A DNA stretch of 64,000 nucleotides from Thalassospira sp. ER-Se-21-Dark (GTDB taxonomy: Bacteria > Pseudomonadota > Alphaproteobacteria > Rhodospirillales > Thalassospiraceae). The notes under the pieces were generated by a model. The model made no database searches. It saw only the letters and a program-made list of their open reading frames with translations, and had not been told where the DNA came from. The stretch covers positions 502,366 through 566,365 of the forward strand of contig NZ_VDEZ01000003.1 in assembly GCF_017922435.1 (NCBI RefSeq), in the 5' to 3' direction. The translations under genes were made by a program, and so were the position numbers. Positions within the stretch are counted from its first letter, which is position 1; each line of letters begins with the position of its first letter. Of the stretch, positions 36,055 through 44,775 are shown piece after piece.

Positions 36055-38166
36055 TCAGGCGGCACCGCGCTGTTGCGTTTGCGGGAAGACCACCAGATTA
36101 TCATCGTGCCATATGGTGGTGTCGTTGGCGTTGTCGTCAGCGGCATCTGCGTCTTCGTTGCCAGCGGCAGAGGCCACTGCGCGGTCAAGGGATGCTGTGA
36201 GCTCGGTCACATTTCGATCAACTTCGTCGGCACGACGATTAAGATCAAGGCTGAGCTTGCGGGTGACTTCGATGTCTTCGGATACCGCACCGATCGCGGT
36301 CGCAACATTGCGCACCGCATCGCCAGCAAGGGCGATGGCACCGGTAATTTCCTCAGTCTCGCGGCGCTGATGTTCAACATCGCCTGCGACCTCTTCGGAA
36401 ATCGACATCATCGACCGCACGGTGACCCCGACATCCTCCATCGAGGCAACACAGCGATCCGTAACAGCGCCCATGGCGTTGACATGTTCGGTGATCTGCT
36501 CAGTCGCGCGTTCGGTCTGACTGGCAAGGTTTTTGACCTCTGCCGCGACAACGGCAAAGCCCTTGCCGGCGTCACCGGCACGGGCCGCCTCGATGGTGGC
36601 ATTAAGCGCCAGCATGTTGGTCTGTCCGGCAATGCCGCGGATCAGGTCGACAATCTGTTCGATGCTGGTGGCGACTTCACGCAGGTCGTCGACGGCCTTT
36701 GCCGATTCCTCGGTCGAGCCGACGGCACTTTGCGCGATGTCGCGTTGATGTTCGACCCGGTTGGCGATCGAGACGATGGCTTCGCGCAGACGGTTGGCTG
36801 CATCGCCGATGGCATTGGAGTGCGACTGGCTGTCGTGTGCGGCACTGGTTGCGGTTTCGGTTTGACCGGTGACGCGTTCGGCGGCGGCCGCGACTTCGAC
36901 CACGGCTTCGCGCATGCGGGTCACCTGATGATTGACTGATTTGACAAGACCGGTGGTCTCGCCCTCAATCGTTTCGGCCATCGCACCAAGGGATGCGCGA
37001 CGTTTTTCTTCTTCGATACGCTGAAGGGTGATGCGTTCCTCGGCCATTTTTTCGATCTTGAGCGCGTTTTCGCGGAAGATCGCGACGGTGCGCGACATCG
37101 CCCCGAATTCATCACGGCGCTTGATATCGGCAAGGGCGATATCGGTGTCGTTTTCACTGAGCCGGGTCATGTCACCATTCACCCGACGCAGCGGACGCAG
37201 GATGCTCATTGCGATGCCAAGCGCAAGGGCGACGGCAATCAGAACCCCGATGGCGGCAACCACGATGTTGGTCAGGGCCGAGTTTTCCGACTGATTATGG
37301 GCGGCCTCGACCAGGGCGGTTTGATTGGTCATGGCATCCGTTCGGATATTCTGAGTGATGGTCTGGACTTCGCGGACGGCGGATTTGAAGTCATCCATCG
37401 ATTGGCGGAACCCGGCGATGGAGGCTTCGAGCTGGTTCGCACCCTGTTTCAGCAAATCGTTATCGCGGATCGCGTAGGAGAACAGCTTTTTCTCGTTACG
37501 CGTCAGGCCATCAAAGGACGCTTTGATTTCTTCCTGAAGATCGGTCAGGGCCGAGGTCTGCGTGCGGGCGGCATCTAGTGAGTCCGCGGTGCGCAGGATC
37601 GGGAATTGCAGGGAATTGACGATGGCAGCCAAGTTGGCCGCGCCAAGCTTGTCTGCGTATTTCTCGGCAATCACCGGATCGCGTTTGGCGATGAAATCTT
37701 CAAGCTGGCTTGCGGATTTGCCAAGCTGATTGGCGCCAAGCAGCATGGTTTCCGATGCCGCCGACAGGTTTTCCGCCCGCAGCACAAGCGGTTCCAGCGT
37801 TGCGATGTAATCGGCACTGAGACTTTCTAGCGCATCTGCGCGATCACTATCGCCGTTTTGACGCAGTTGGGTGACGAGGGTCGCACCGCTTTGCTCGGCC
37901 GCCTGGCGCATGGTGGTGATGCCTTCGCGATCCGTCGGATCGACCGTCTGGGCAAATAACAGGACCTGGTTGGAAAGACGTTCCAGACGCAGCGCATAGT
38001 CATTGGCAAGCCCGACCAGACCAGTACTTTTGGCAATGCGATCTGCATGCGCGCCAAAGCCCAGAAGATAGGTTGATGACAGGGCGGACAGGCCAACCAG
38101 CAGAACAACCAGAACAAAGAAACCGGCGAAGATGCGCGATCCAATACGAATGCGATCAAGAAACAT
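36055..38166 (-). CDS. methyl-accepting chemotaxis protein
   Basis: The 703-residue chemoreceptor has TM1 (about residues 10-32; FAGFFVLVVLLVGLSALS), a helical periplasmic sensor of about 270 residues, TM2 (near 312-332; IVVAAIGVLIAVALALGIA), a HAMP domain (333-385) and the cytoplasmic signalling tip QTNMLALNATIEAARAGDAG (part of the CheA/CheW contact hairpin). It lacks a C-terminal CheR-docking pentapeptide. I chose the ATG at 38166 (MFLDRIRIG); an in-frame TTG adds six residues. No other chemotaxis genes are nearby. The ligand is unknown. Confidence 0.92.
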   Translation of the reverse strand: MFLDRIRIGSRIFAGFFVLVVLLVGLSALSSTYLLGFGAHADRIAKSTGLVGLANDYALRLERLSNQVLLFAQTVDPTDREGITTMRQAAEQSGATLVTQLRQNGDSDRADALESLSADYIATLEPLVLRAENLSAASETMLLGANQLGKSASQLEDFIAKRDPVIAEKYADKLGAANLAAIVNSLQFPILRTADSLDAARTQTSALTDLQEEIKASFDGLTRNEKKLFSYAIRDNDLLKQGANQLEASIAGFRQSMDDFKSAVREVQTITQNIRTDAMTNQTALVEAAHNQSENSALTNIVVAAIGVLIAVALALGIAMSILRPLRRVNGDMTRLSENDTDIALADIKRRDEFGAMSRTVAIFRENALKIEKMAEERITLQRIEEEKRRASLGAMAETIEGETTGLVKSVNHQVTRMREAVVEVAAAAERVTGQTETATSAAHDSQSHSNAIGDAANRLREAIVSIANRVEHQRDIAQSAVGSTEESAKAVDDLREVATSIEQIVDLIRGIAGQTNMLALNATIEAARAGDAGKGFAVVAAEVKNLASQTERATEQITEHVNAMGAVTDRCVASMEDVGVTVRSMMSISEEVAGDVEHQRRETEEITGAIALAGDAVRNVATAIGAVSEDIEVTRKLSLDLNRRADEVDRNVTELTASLDRAVASAAGNEDADAADDNANDTTIWHDDNLVVFPQTQQRGAA

Positions 38167-38536
38167 GGGACATCCAAACAGCAAAATTTATGTTTGGCGC
38201 GATTCATACATGTGTGCAGGGCGCGGTTTTGTAACAGTTGGATGAAACCCGCATTTGTCGATCAAACAAGGTGCCGGATGGTCATTTGCGCTGCGCAAAA
38301 CAACGTTCCGACCACCCGAAAATGTTCATATGAACATCGCATTATACAATTGGACGAAGGTCATTATCCGTTTCGAAGGGCTTCAAACCAGCAGACTTCC
38401 CAAAATCAACCGCGACTCGACCCTCTGTCGCGAGGTTGCGAAGGCCTCCGGCGGCTTTTTGGAATGATGCCAATTAAAATGTCACGATGACAATATTGTA
38501 CAAGCTGGCACCCGGCCTTGGCGTTATAATGGCCCG
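38167..38536. other. divergent region between chemoreceptor and AraC-type regulator
   Basis: 370 bases without a convincing gene. It holds a small hairpin (CGCGAC 38411-38416 with GTCGCG 38427-38432) and, near its right end, the araC-type promoter elements listed separately. Confidence 0.5.
38490..38530 (+). promoter_or_regulatory. promoter region of the AraC-type gene with palindrome
   Basis: A perfect -10 TATAAT lies at 38525-38530. Seven bases downstream is the ATG at 38537, so the message is probably leaderless. No -35 is visible 16-18 bases upstream. A 10-bp perfect palindrome, ACAATATTGT, lies at 38490-38499, a likely activator or repressor site. Confidence 0.55.
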
Positions 38537-39445
38537 ATGAATAGTGCTGCGCGACAGAACACGGCAGCCCAGCGTCGCCAGACGTCATCGCGACCGGCGA
38601 CCGGCCGCCCCCGCGAGATTGCCCGCCACTGGCGGGCAGCCGACGGCATTGATATGTTCGAAGCCGATTACAAGAATTTCTCTTTCCCCAAGCACAGCCA
38701 CGATTATTACGCGTTTGGCACTGTCCTAAACGGGGCGGAGCGGTTTACCACCCGCGGGACAAATTATGTCGCCGCGCGCGGGCAGCTTTTGATGATGAAC
38801 CCGATGCAGGTGCATGATGGCAGTCCGGCATCCGAGGATGGCTATCAATACCAGATCATGTTCATCGATCCGAAGGTGTTTGGCGATCTGGTGACGGAGC
38901 TTTCGCCCAAAAACAGCGGCCTGCCGTTTTTCGGGTCCTGTGTCGTCAACGACCCGGAATTGCATTTGCAACTGCAAGGCCTGCACCGACTGTTTCGCCC
39001 GAATGACGATGGCAGCAACGGCAGCAACAGCTTGTTGGAACGCGACAGTCAGCTTCTTTATAGCGCCGCCCGCCTTGCGCTGCGCCATGCCGATGCCCCG
39101 CCCTATCTCTATCAGCCGGGGTCAGAGGACAAACGCGTTCGGGCGGTGATTGACTATATGGCAGCGCATCTGGATGCCAATATATCGCTTGATGATCTTG
39201 CCATGATTACCGGGCTCAGCCGGTTTCATTTGTTGCGCGTGTTTCGCGCAGCAACCGGGCTTCCGCCGCATACCTATTTCAATCACATGCGGTTGCGGCG
39301 CGCCAAGCGGCTGTTGTTTGACGGGGCAAGCATTGCCGATGCGGCAGCCGCCACCGGCTTTGCCGATCAAAGTCATCTGAACCGGCACTTCAAGGCGATG
39401 TGGGGTGTCAGCCCCGGCGCGTTTATCGCAAGTCTTGATCCCTAA
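38537..39445 (+). CDS. AraC family transcriptional regulator
   Basis: The 302-residue product has an N-terminal cupin-like effector domain (about 35-175; FPKHSHDYYAFGTVLNGAER, RGQLLMMNPMQVHDG) and a C-terminal pair of helix-turn-helix motifs (about 200-298; LDANISLDDLAMITGLSRFH, IADAAAATGFADQSHLNRHF). This subtype (AraC_binding plus HTH_18) often controls amino-acid export or transport genes; the target here is not adjacent. No ribosome site precedes the ATG, in keeping with a leaderless message. The first 30 residues are Arg/Gln rich and may be disordered. Confidence 0.9.
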   Translation: MNSAARQNTAAQRRQTSSRPATGRPREIARHWRAADGIDMFEADYKNFSFPKHSHDYYAFGTVLNGAERFTTRGTNYVAARGQLLMMNPMQVHDGSPASEDGYQYQIMFIDPKVFGDLVTELSPKNSGLPFFGSCVVNDPELHLQLQGLHRLFRPNDDGSNGSNSLLERDSQLLYSAARLALRHADAPPYLYQPGSEDKRVRAVIDYMAAHLDANISLDDLAMITGLSRFHLLRVFRAATGLPPHTYFNHMRLRRAKRLLFDGASIADAAAATGFADQSHLNRHFKAMWGVSPGAFIASLDP

Positions 39446-39462
39446 ACCGGCAAAAATCGACA

Positions 39463-39498
39463 TCGCCTGCCCGGCATACCGATAGACTGGGCAGGCGA
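39463..39498. terminator. hairpin between convergent regulator and ureohydrolase genes
   Basis: TCGCCTGCCC (39463-39472) and GGGCAGGCGA (39489-39498), a perfect 10-bp stem with a 16-base loop between two converging stops (39445 and 39511). T-runs are poor, so termination may need Rho. Confidence 0.65.
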
Positions 39499-39510
39499 CA
39501 TCAGTTGTAT

Positions 39511-40566
39511 TTACGCGCCAGCTTCGCGGCGTTTCAACGCATCGACCACCAGACACAGTTCTTCGAACAGGACCTGTGCGGCGATATGGGCGGTGTTGGT
39601 GGTGGCATCATATTGCGGGGCGACTTCGACAACGTCGGCACCGACAAAATCAAGCCCCTTGAGCCCGCGCAGGATCGCCAATGCCTCGCGCGAGGTGAGG
39701 CCACCGACCTCTGGCGTGCCGGTCCCCGGTGCAAAAGACGGATCAAGGCAATCAACATCAAAGGACAGATAGACCGGGCCATCGCCGACCACTTCACGAG
39801 CCTTGGCGATCACGGCATCAATGCCCATTTTCGGCACTTCTTCGGCGTGGATCACAGTCATGCCGCTGTCATAGGAAAATTCCCAAACATATTCCGACGC
39901 GCCGCGAATACCGATCTGGATGGTGCGTTCGGGATCAAGGACGCCATCCATCACTGCTTCACGGAACGGGCCGCCATGATGGAATCGCGAACCGTCATAG
40001 GCCCCACAGGTATCGCAATGGGCATCAAGATGGATCATGCCAACCGGGCGATCCTTGCCCACCGCCTTCTGGATCGAATAGCTGATCGAATGATCGCCAC
40101 CGACCGCAATCGGAATGACGCCAGCCCCGACAATCTTGCTGAAATAGGCTTCGATATCCTCGTGACAGCTTTCAAGCGAATAGCGGCTTCTGAACGGGAC
40201 ATCGCCAATATCGGCAATGCGCGCCATGGCACCGGGCACCATGCGAAGGACATGCTCATACGGACCGATGCGTTCGATATTACGCACCGCACGCGGGCCA
40301 AGACGGGCACCGGCACGGTTGCTGACACCAAGATCCATCGGCACCCCGACGAGTGCGACGTCAAGGTCTGCGAAGTTGTCAGTTTCGGCATCAGCAAAAA
40401 ATGGTGCATCGAGGAAAGTCGGCACGCCAGCAAAGGGCCATTTGCGCCCGCCACTTTCGGAAAACTGCGATGCCGCCACTTCGCGGAAATGCGGATCAAA
40501 GATGTCGGCACCCTTGGCGTTGCCGTATTTTTCGCGCAGTTTTGCAAGCTTGTCGTCGGTGAACAT
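39511..40566 (-). CDS. ureohydrolase (agmatinase/guanidinobutyrase family)
   Basis: A 351-residue binuclear-metal amidinohydrolase that frees urea from a guanidino compound. Metal ligands are visible in GGDHSISY, HLDAHCDTC and SFDVDCLDPSFAPGTGTPEV. The family motif for agmatinase-type members, PGTGTPEVGGL, is clear. Substrate (agmatine, 4-guanidinobutyrate, 3-guanidinopropionate) cannot be settled by eye. The N-terminal 40 residues extend beyond E. coli SpeB. AGGAGG precedes the ATG at 40566. A divergent LysR-type gene sits 166 bases away with a palindromic site between, as for guanidinobutyrase genes of Pseudomonas, so guanidinobutyrase is my favoured reading. Confidence 0.88.
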   Translation of the reverse strand: MFTDDKLAKLREKYGNAKGADIFDPHFREVAASQFSESGGRKWPFAGVPTFLDAPFFADAETDNFADLDVALVGVPMDLGVSNRAGARLGPRAVRNIERIGPYEHVLRMVPGAMARIADIGDVPFRSRYSLESCHEDIEAYFSKIVGAGVIPIAVGGDHSISYSIQKAVGKDRPVGMIHLDAHCDTCGAYDGSRFHHGGPFREAVMDGVLDPERTIQIGIRGASEYVWEFSYDSGMTVIHAEEVPKMGIDAVIAKAREVVGDGPVYLSFDVDCLDPSFAPGTGTPEVGGLTSREALAILRGLKGLDFVGADVVEVAPQYDATTNTAHIAAQVLFEELCLVVDALKRREAGA

Positions 40567-40682
40567 GGGACCTCCTGAAGAGGCGCATCGGCTCGATACG
40601 ATCTGAACCAATGGCCGGATGTTTTTGTTGGCCCGATCAGATCAAATTGCGCGACCGTTAAAAATCACGTATTTCTGAACTT

Positions 40683-40704
40683 TACTTTGGTAATTCCCAA
40701 AGTA
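40683..40704. promoter_or_regulatory. perfect palindromic operator for the LysR-type regulator
   Basis: TACTTTGG (40683-40690) and CCAAAGTA (40697-40704) are perfect arms with a six-base spacer. It lies 29 bases before the lysR-type start and 117 before the ureohydrolase start, the usual place of a LysR recognition site that also blocks its own gene. Confidence 0.65.
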
Positions 40705-40732
40705 ATGACCGCTTACCCATGGACCCCGCCCG

Positions 40733-41641
40733 ATGATCACGGAACAGGCCGATCTCAAGCTTTTGCGCATCTTCCTGACCATTGTCGAGGCCGGGGGGTT
40801 TGCCGCGGCGCAAAGTGATCTCAATCTGTCACTTTCAACAATTTCAAGCTATGTCACCGCCCTTGAAACACGGCTGGGCTTCACGCTGTGCAAACGCGGG
40901 CGGGGTGGTTTTGCCCTGACACGCGAAGGCCAGGTGGTGTTTGAAGAGGCCCACCGGCTGTTCAAATCGGTCGCGCAATATGAAACCAAGATGCGGGCGT
41001 TGCGTGACAAGCTGAGCGGTACACTGACCATCGGGCTTACCGACAACACCATCACCGATCCGGGGGCACGGCGGATCGAAAAGACCATTGCGCGGTTTAT
41101 GGAACGCGCACCGGATGTGACGCTGAATGTTGTGACCTATCCGCCCAATGACCTGCTGCGTGAAGTGGTGACCGACAATATCCAGATCGGCATATGCAGC
41201 TTTCCAAAGACCGTTCTGGGTCTGCGCTATATCCCGCTTTATGACGAGATCCACCGGTTCTATTGCGGATCAGACCATCCGCTTTTTGCGCTGGATGATG
41301 CGGACATCGATATTGATGAAATCCGGCGTTATCGCCTGATCGGGCGCAAATCCTGGCTGGGTCGGGATTTGAAGGAATTCGCGATTTCGCGCCCGCATGC
41401 GACCGTCTCGGACATGGAGGCCGAAGCACGCCTGATCCTGTCAGGCGCCTTTTTGGGCTATCTGCCCGAACATTACGCCAGGCAGTTTGTCGAGGCCGGG
41501 CGCATGCGCATGGTGCTGCCGGATCGGTTGAAGGTCAAAGTCACCTTTCAGGCAAGCCTTGATGACAGCAAACAACCCGATCCGATCACCAAGCTGTTCC
41601 TTGATATGCTGATCGCCGATTTTGCCGCCGCCCCGGATTGA
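40733..41641 (+). CDS. LysR family transcriptional regulator
   Basis: The 302-residue product has the LysR winged helix at its N-terminus (LLRIFLTIVEAGGFAAAQSD; TISSYVTALETRLGFTLCKR) and an effector domain (about 95-295; LTIGLTDNTITDP). It is divergent from the ureohydrolase gene, which it most likely activates in response to the guanidino substrate. A weak purine site precedes the ATG. Confidence 0.92.
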   Translation: MITEQADLKLLRIFLTIVEAGGFAAAQSDLNLSLSTISSYVTALETRLGFTLCKRGRGGFALTREGQVVFEEAHRLFKSVAQYETKMRALRDKLSGTLTIGLTDNTITDPGARRIEKTIARFMERAPDVTLNVVTYPPNDLLREVVTDNIQIGICSFPKTVLGLRYIPLYDEIHRFYCGSDHPLFALDDADIDIDEIRRYRLIGRKSWLGRDLKEFAISRPHATVSDMEAEARLILSGAFLGYLPEHYARQFVEAGRMRMVLPDRLKVKVTFQASLDDSKQPDPITKLFLDMLIADFAAAPD

Positions 41642-41805
41642 ATTCGCCCCCAAAAGCGGCAATAGCAATATCGTCCAATACCGATGATGTGATATCGCCG
41701 ATGATAGAGCCTGAAATAATGGCTCCTCGCCCACCAGATTGAAGACAAAACAGGTACCGGCAACCGCAAAAGAACCGGCACCAACAACCACAGGAAACGT
41801 CGGAA

Positions 41806-42675
41806 ATGTCACGCCCCGGACAGGCCGAAAGTCAGACCGAGAACCAGACCCAAAACCAGCCCCAGAGCCAACCCGAGATCGGGCATTTCGACGCGGACAC
41901 CATCCGTCGCGGTGCCCTTGCCTGCCTGCCGCTTTTGCCCAGCACCATCATCTTTGGTGCGGTGCTTGGGGTGCTGGCCGCACAGCGCGGATTGTCGCTT
42001 GGCGAGCTTTTGTTCATGAGCCTGGCCGTGTTTGCCGGATCGGCACAGTTCGTGTCGGTCGATCTTTGGCGCGAAACCATTCCGAGTGCGACCATCATCA
42101 TCGCAACGGCGGTGATCAATATGCGCTATATCCTGATCGGGGCGTCGCTTCGCCCGGTGTTTCGCGGTCGTCCGCTGTGGGTCAAGGTGACCGGCATGCA
42201 TATGGTCGCCGATGAAAACTGGGCCGTGTCGATGACGCAAAAGGATTTTGCCAATCCGGGTTTTTTGCTGGGCGGCGGGATTTTCCTGGGCGTGGTCTGG
42301 GCGACCGGCAATACGGTGGGTTACCTTCTGGGCGGGGGTATTCCCGATCCGGAGGTTTATGCGCTTGATTTCGCTTTTACCGCCGTCTTTGCCGCGCTGA
42401 CTATTGGCATGTGGAAGGGCAAGGTTGACCTTTTGCCATGGATTGCCGCCGCGATCGGGTCAGTTATTGGCCATTACACCTTGCCCGGCACCTGGTCGAT
42501 CCTGGCTGGTGCGGGTGCGGGTGTCCTTGTCGCCGCCCTGACTTGGCGCGAAGACATGGATGATGACAGCCTTGAGGCCGAGTTTGCCGTTGAAGGCCGG
42601 GATGCCTATGGCGCGCCCGAAGGCACAAACGCCGCCAAACCTGCGACGGAGACTGCAATGGAGACGGGCCAATGA
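41806..42675 (+). CDS. azlC: AzlC family branched-chain amino acid exporter, large subunit
   Basis: A 289-residue inner-membrane protein of the AzlC family (first membrane segment near residue 40; motifs LPSTIIFGAVLGVLAAQRGL, FAGSAQFVSVDLW, INMRYILIGASLRP). The family exports branched-chain amino acids together with AzlD. Its N-terminus is a Gln/Glu/Pro-rich hydrophilic stretch of about 25 residues with four QTEN/QTQN/QPQS/QPE-type units, and it has a polar C-terminal tail. The stop overlaps the azlD start by four bases (ATGA). Confidence 0.88.
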   Translation: MSRPGQAESQTENQTQNQPQSQPEIGHFDADTIRRGALACLPLLPSTIIFGAVLGVLAAQRGLSLGELLFMSLAVFAGSAQFVSVDLWRETIPSATIIIATAVINMRYILIGASLRPVFRGRPLWVKVTGMHMVADENWAVSMTQKDFANPGFLLGGGIFLGVVWATGNTVGYLLGGGIPDPEVYALDFAFTAVFAALTIGMWKGKVDLLPWIAAAIGSVIGHYTLPGTWSILAGAGAGVLVAALTWREDMDDDSLEAEFAVEGRDAYGAPEGTNAAKPATETAMETGQ

Positions 42676-43001
42676 CCCAATTCCCCGATCTGACAAGTTT
42701 CAGCCTTGAGGCCGTTCTGACCATCCTTGGCATGGCGGCGGTCACCTATGGTATGCGTCTGGGTGGACTTTTGATGGCAGACCGCCTGCCGCAACATGGC
42801 CGCTGGGCGCATGTGCTGGAACGCCTGCCCGGTGCGGTTTTGATTTCCGTCTGGGTACCCAGCGCCCTTTCGGCAGGTGCGATTGGCATTGCCGGGGCAG
42901 CCGCCACCGTGATTACCATGGCGCTTGCGCGCAACCTGTTTGCCGCGATGGCGGTGGGCATGGTTCTGGTCGGTGTCGGCCGGTATTTCATCGGCAACTA
43001 G
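42672..43001 (+). CDS. azlD: AzlD family branched-chain amino acid exporter, small subunit
   Basis: A 109-residue membrane protein with about three to four hydrophobic segments (VLTILGMAAVTYGMRLGGLL; GAVLISVWVPSALSAGAIGI). It forms the exporter with AzlC and is coupled to it by a four-base overlap. A bidirectional terminator follows. Confidence 0.88.
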   Translation: MTQFPDLTSFSLEAVLTILGMAAVTYGMRLGGLLMADRLPQHGRWAHVLERLPGAVLISVWVPSALSAGAIGIAGAAATVITMALARNLFAAMAVGMVLVGVGRYFIGN

Positions 43002-43024
43002 ACAACCGCCGAAGACCCGCAAAG

Positions 43025-43055
43025 AAAAAACCGCCCGGATCAGGGGCGGCTTTTT
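43025..43055. terminator. bidirectional terminator between azlD and prfC
   Basis: CCGCCC (43031-43036) pairs with GGGCGG (43044-43049), flanked by A6 on the left and CTTTTT on the right. It serves azlD on the plus strand and prfC on the minus strand. Confidence 0.85.
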
Positions 43056-43076
43056 GCATTTGGCTGCGTGCGAAAG

Positions 43077-44672
43077 TTACGCAGCAATCAGGTTCTGTTC
43101 GCGGGTGGCTTCGAATTTGAGGTTCGGCCAGTCGCGTTGTGTGGTTTCAAGGTGCCAGGCGTTGCGCGCAATAAAGACCAGTGTTTCGTCATGGTCTTCG
43201 AACAGCGCCGACTGGTTGGCATCCCGGAATTTCTTGATTTCAAGCGGATCATCGCCCACCACCCAGCGGGCGGCATAGGCAGGCGTCGGTTCGAAATGCA
43301 CCTTGATGCCGTATTCGGCCGAGATGCGTTCCTTGAGAACCTCAAACTGAAGCTGTCCGACCACGCCAACGATCCAGTCCGCCCCCATCATAGGTTTGAA
43401 GACCTGGGATGCGCCTTCTTCAGCAAGCTGTTCAAGCGCGCGCTGAAGGTGCTTGCCCTTGAGCGGATCATCAAGGCGGACTTTCTGGAGCAGTTCCGGG
43501 GCAAAGGCCGGAACACCGCGGAAGCGGAGGTCTTCGCCCTCGGTCAGGGTATCGCCGATACGCAGCGTGCCGTGGTTCGGAATACCGATGATGTCGCCCG
43601 GCCAGGCTTCTTCGGCAATATCACGTTCATTGGCAAAGAACAGCATCGGGTTATGCACGGCCATCAGTTTGCCTGCGCGCACATGTTTAAGCTTCATGCC
43701 ACGTTTGAAATGGCCAGAGCACAGACGAATGAACGCAATACGGTCACGGTGGTTCGGGTCAATGTTGGCTTGTACCTTGAACACGAAGCCGGCGACCTTT
43801 GGCTCGACCGCTTCGACAAGGCGCGTTGCCGCTTCTTGCGGGCGCGGGGTCGGTGCGATTTCGCCAATGCCGCGCAACAATTCACGCACGCCAAAGTTAT
43901 TAACTGCCGACCCGAAGAAGACCGGGGTCAGATGCCCTTCGCGGTAGCTTTGCAAATCAAATGGCGGGCAGATTTCGCGCACCATTTCGACTTCTTCGCG
44001 CAGCTTTTCCAGAAGGTAATCCGGGATCAATTCATCAAGCTTTGGATCATCAAGCCCCTTGATCGGGATGGCTTCCTTGACGACGTTGCCGCCTTTTTCC
44101 ATGAACAGAAGCTGATCATTGACCAGATCGTAGCAGCCATGGAAATCACGGCCCGAGCCAATCGGCCAGGTAACCGGCGAGACATCAAGGGCAAGATCCT
44201 GTTCGATCTGATCGATCAGTTCGAATGAATCACGGGCTTCACGGTCAAGCTTGTTAACGAACGTCGTGATCGGCACGTCACGCAGACGGCAGACCTCAAA
44301 CAGCTTGCGTGTCTGGGCCTCGATGCCCTTCGCACCGTCAATCACCATGACAGCCGAGTCAACGGCGGTAAGCACGCGATAGGTATCCTCGGAAAAGTCT
44401 TCGTGGCCCGGCGTATCAAGCAGGTTGAAGATATTTTCTTCGAACTCGAACGTCATGACCGCAGAGGACACGGAAATACCGCGATCCTGTTCGATCTTCA
44501 TGAAGTCCGAACGGGCACCCTTTTGTTCCTTTTTCGCCTTCACTGCACCAGCCATCTGGATGGCACCCCCGAAAAGAAGCAGTTTTTCGGTCAGGGTGGT
44601 TTTACCCGCATCCGGGTGAGCAATGATAGCGAAGGTACGGCGACGCGATACCTGCTTGTCAATCATCGACAT
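43077..44672 (-). CDS. prfC: peptide chain release factor 3
   Basis: RF3 is the GTPase that removes RF1/RF2 from the ribosome after termination. The 531-residue product has the P-loop AHPDAGKTTLTEKL near the N-terminus, the switch region GISVSSAVMTFEF, LLDTPGHEDFSEDTYR and TFVNKLDREARD, and the C-terminal RF3 domain (GVVGQLQFEVLKERI). I start at the ATG at 44672 (MSMIDKQVS); an ATG at 44666 is an equally possible start. It stands alone. Confidence 0.95.
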   Translation of the reverse strand: MSMIDKQVSRRRTFAIIAHPDAGKTTLTEKLLLFGGAIQMAGAVKAKKEQKGARSDFMKIEQDRGISVSSAVMTFEFEENIFNLLDTPGHEDFSEDTYRVLTAVDSAVMVIDGAKGIEAQTRKLFEVCRLRDVPITTFVNKLDREARDSFELIDQIEQDLALDVSPVTWPIGSGRDFHGCYDLVNDQLLFMEKGGNVVKEAIPIKGLDDPKLDELIPDYLLEKLREEVEMVREICPPFDLQSYREGHLTPVFFGSAVNNFGVRELLRGIGEIAPTPRPQEAATRLVEAVEPKVAGFVFKVQANIDPNHRDRIAFIRLCSGHFKRGMKLKHVRAGKLMAVHNPMLFFANERDIAEEAWPGDIIGIPNHGTLRIGDTLTEGEDLRFRGVPAFAPELLQKVRLDDPLKGKHLQRALEQLAEEGASQVFKPMMGADWIVGVVGQLQFEVLKERISAEYGIKVHFEPTPAYAARWVVGDDPLEIKKFRDANQSALFEDHDETLVFIARNAWHLETTQRDWPNLKFEATREQNLIAA

Positions 44673-44687
44673 GGTTATCAACTTTAA

Positions 44688-44760
44688 TCCGATATGAATT
44701 TCTTGGCGCGCAATGTAGCGATTTTTAACGTCATTGCCACCGTGAAATCATCATATCGGA
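44688..44760. repeat. widely spaced 10-bp inverted repeat upstream of prfC
   Basis: TCCGATATGA (44688-44697) and TCATATCGGA (44751-44760) are exact reverse complements 53 bases apart, in the gap between the ArsP-like stop and prfC start. They could be two operator half-sites or close a long stem in the prfC leader. Confidence 0.4.
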
Positions 44761-44775
44761 CATGAAGCGGGCGGT

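Noticed and set aside
38194..38490. 98-codon ORF upstream of the AraC-type gene
   Set aside because: Composition is unlike local genes, no ribosome site, and no recognisable sequence; it overlaps the divergent promoter region.
39511..40566. Guanidine hydrolase or arginase instead of agmatinase/guanidinobutyrase
   Set aside because: No nickel-chaperone or guanidine-transport genes are linked, and the motif PGTGTPEVGG is agmatinase-like rather than arginase-like. Sequence alone does not fix the substrate.
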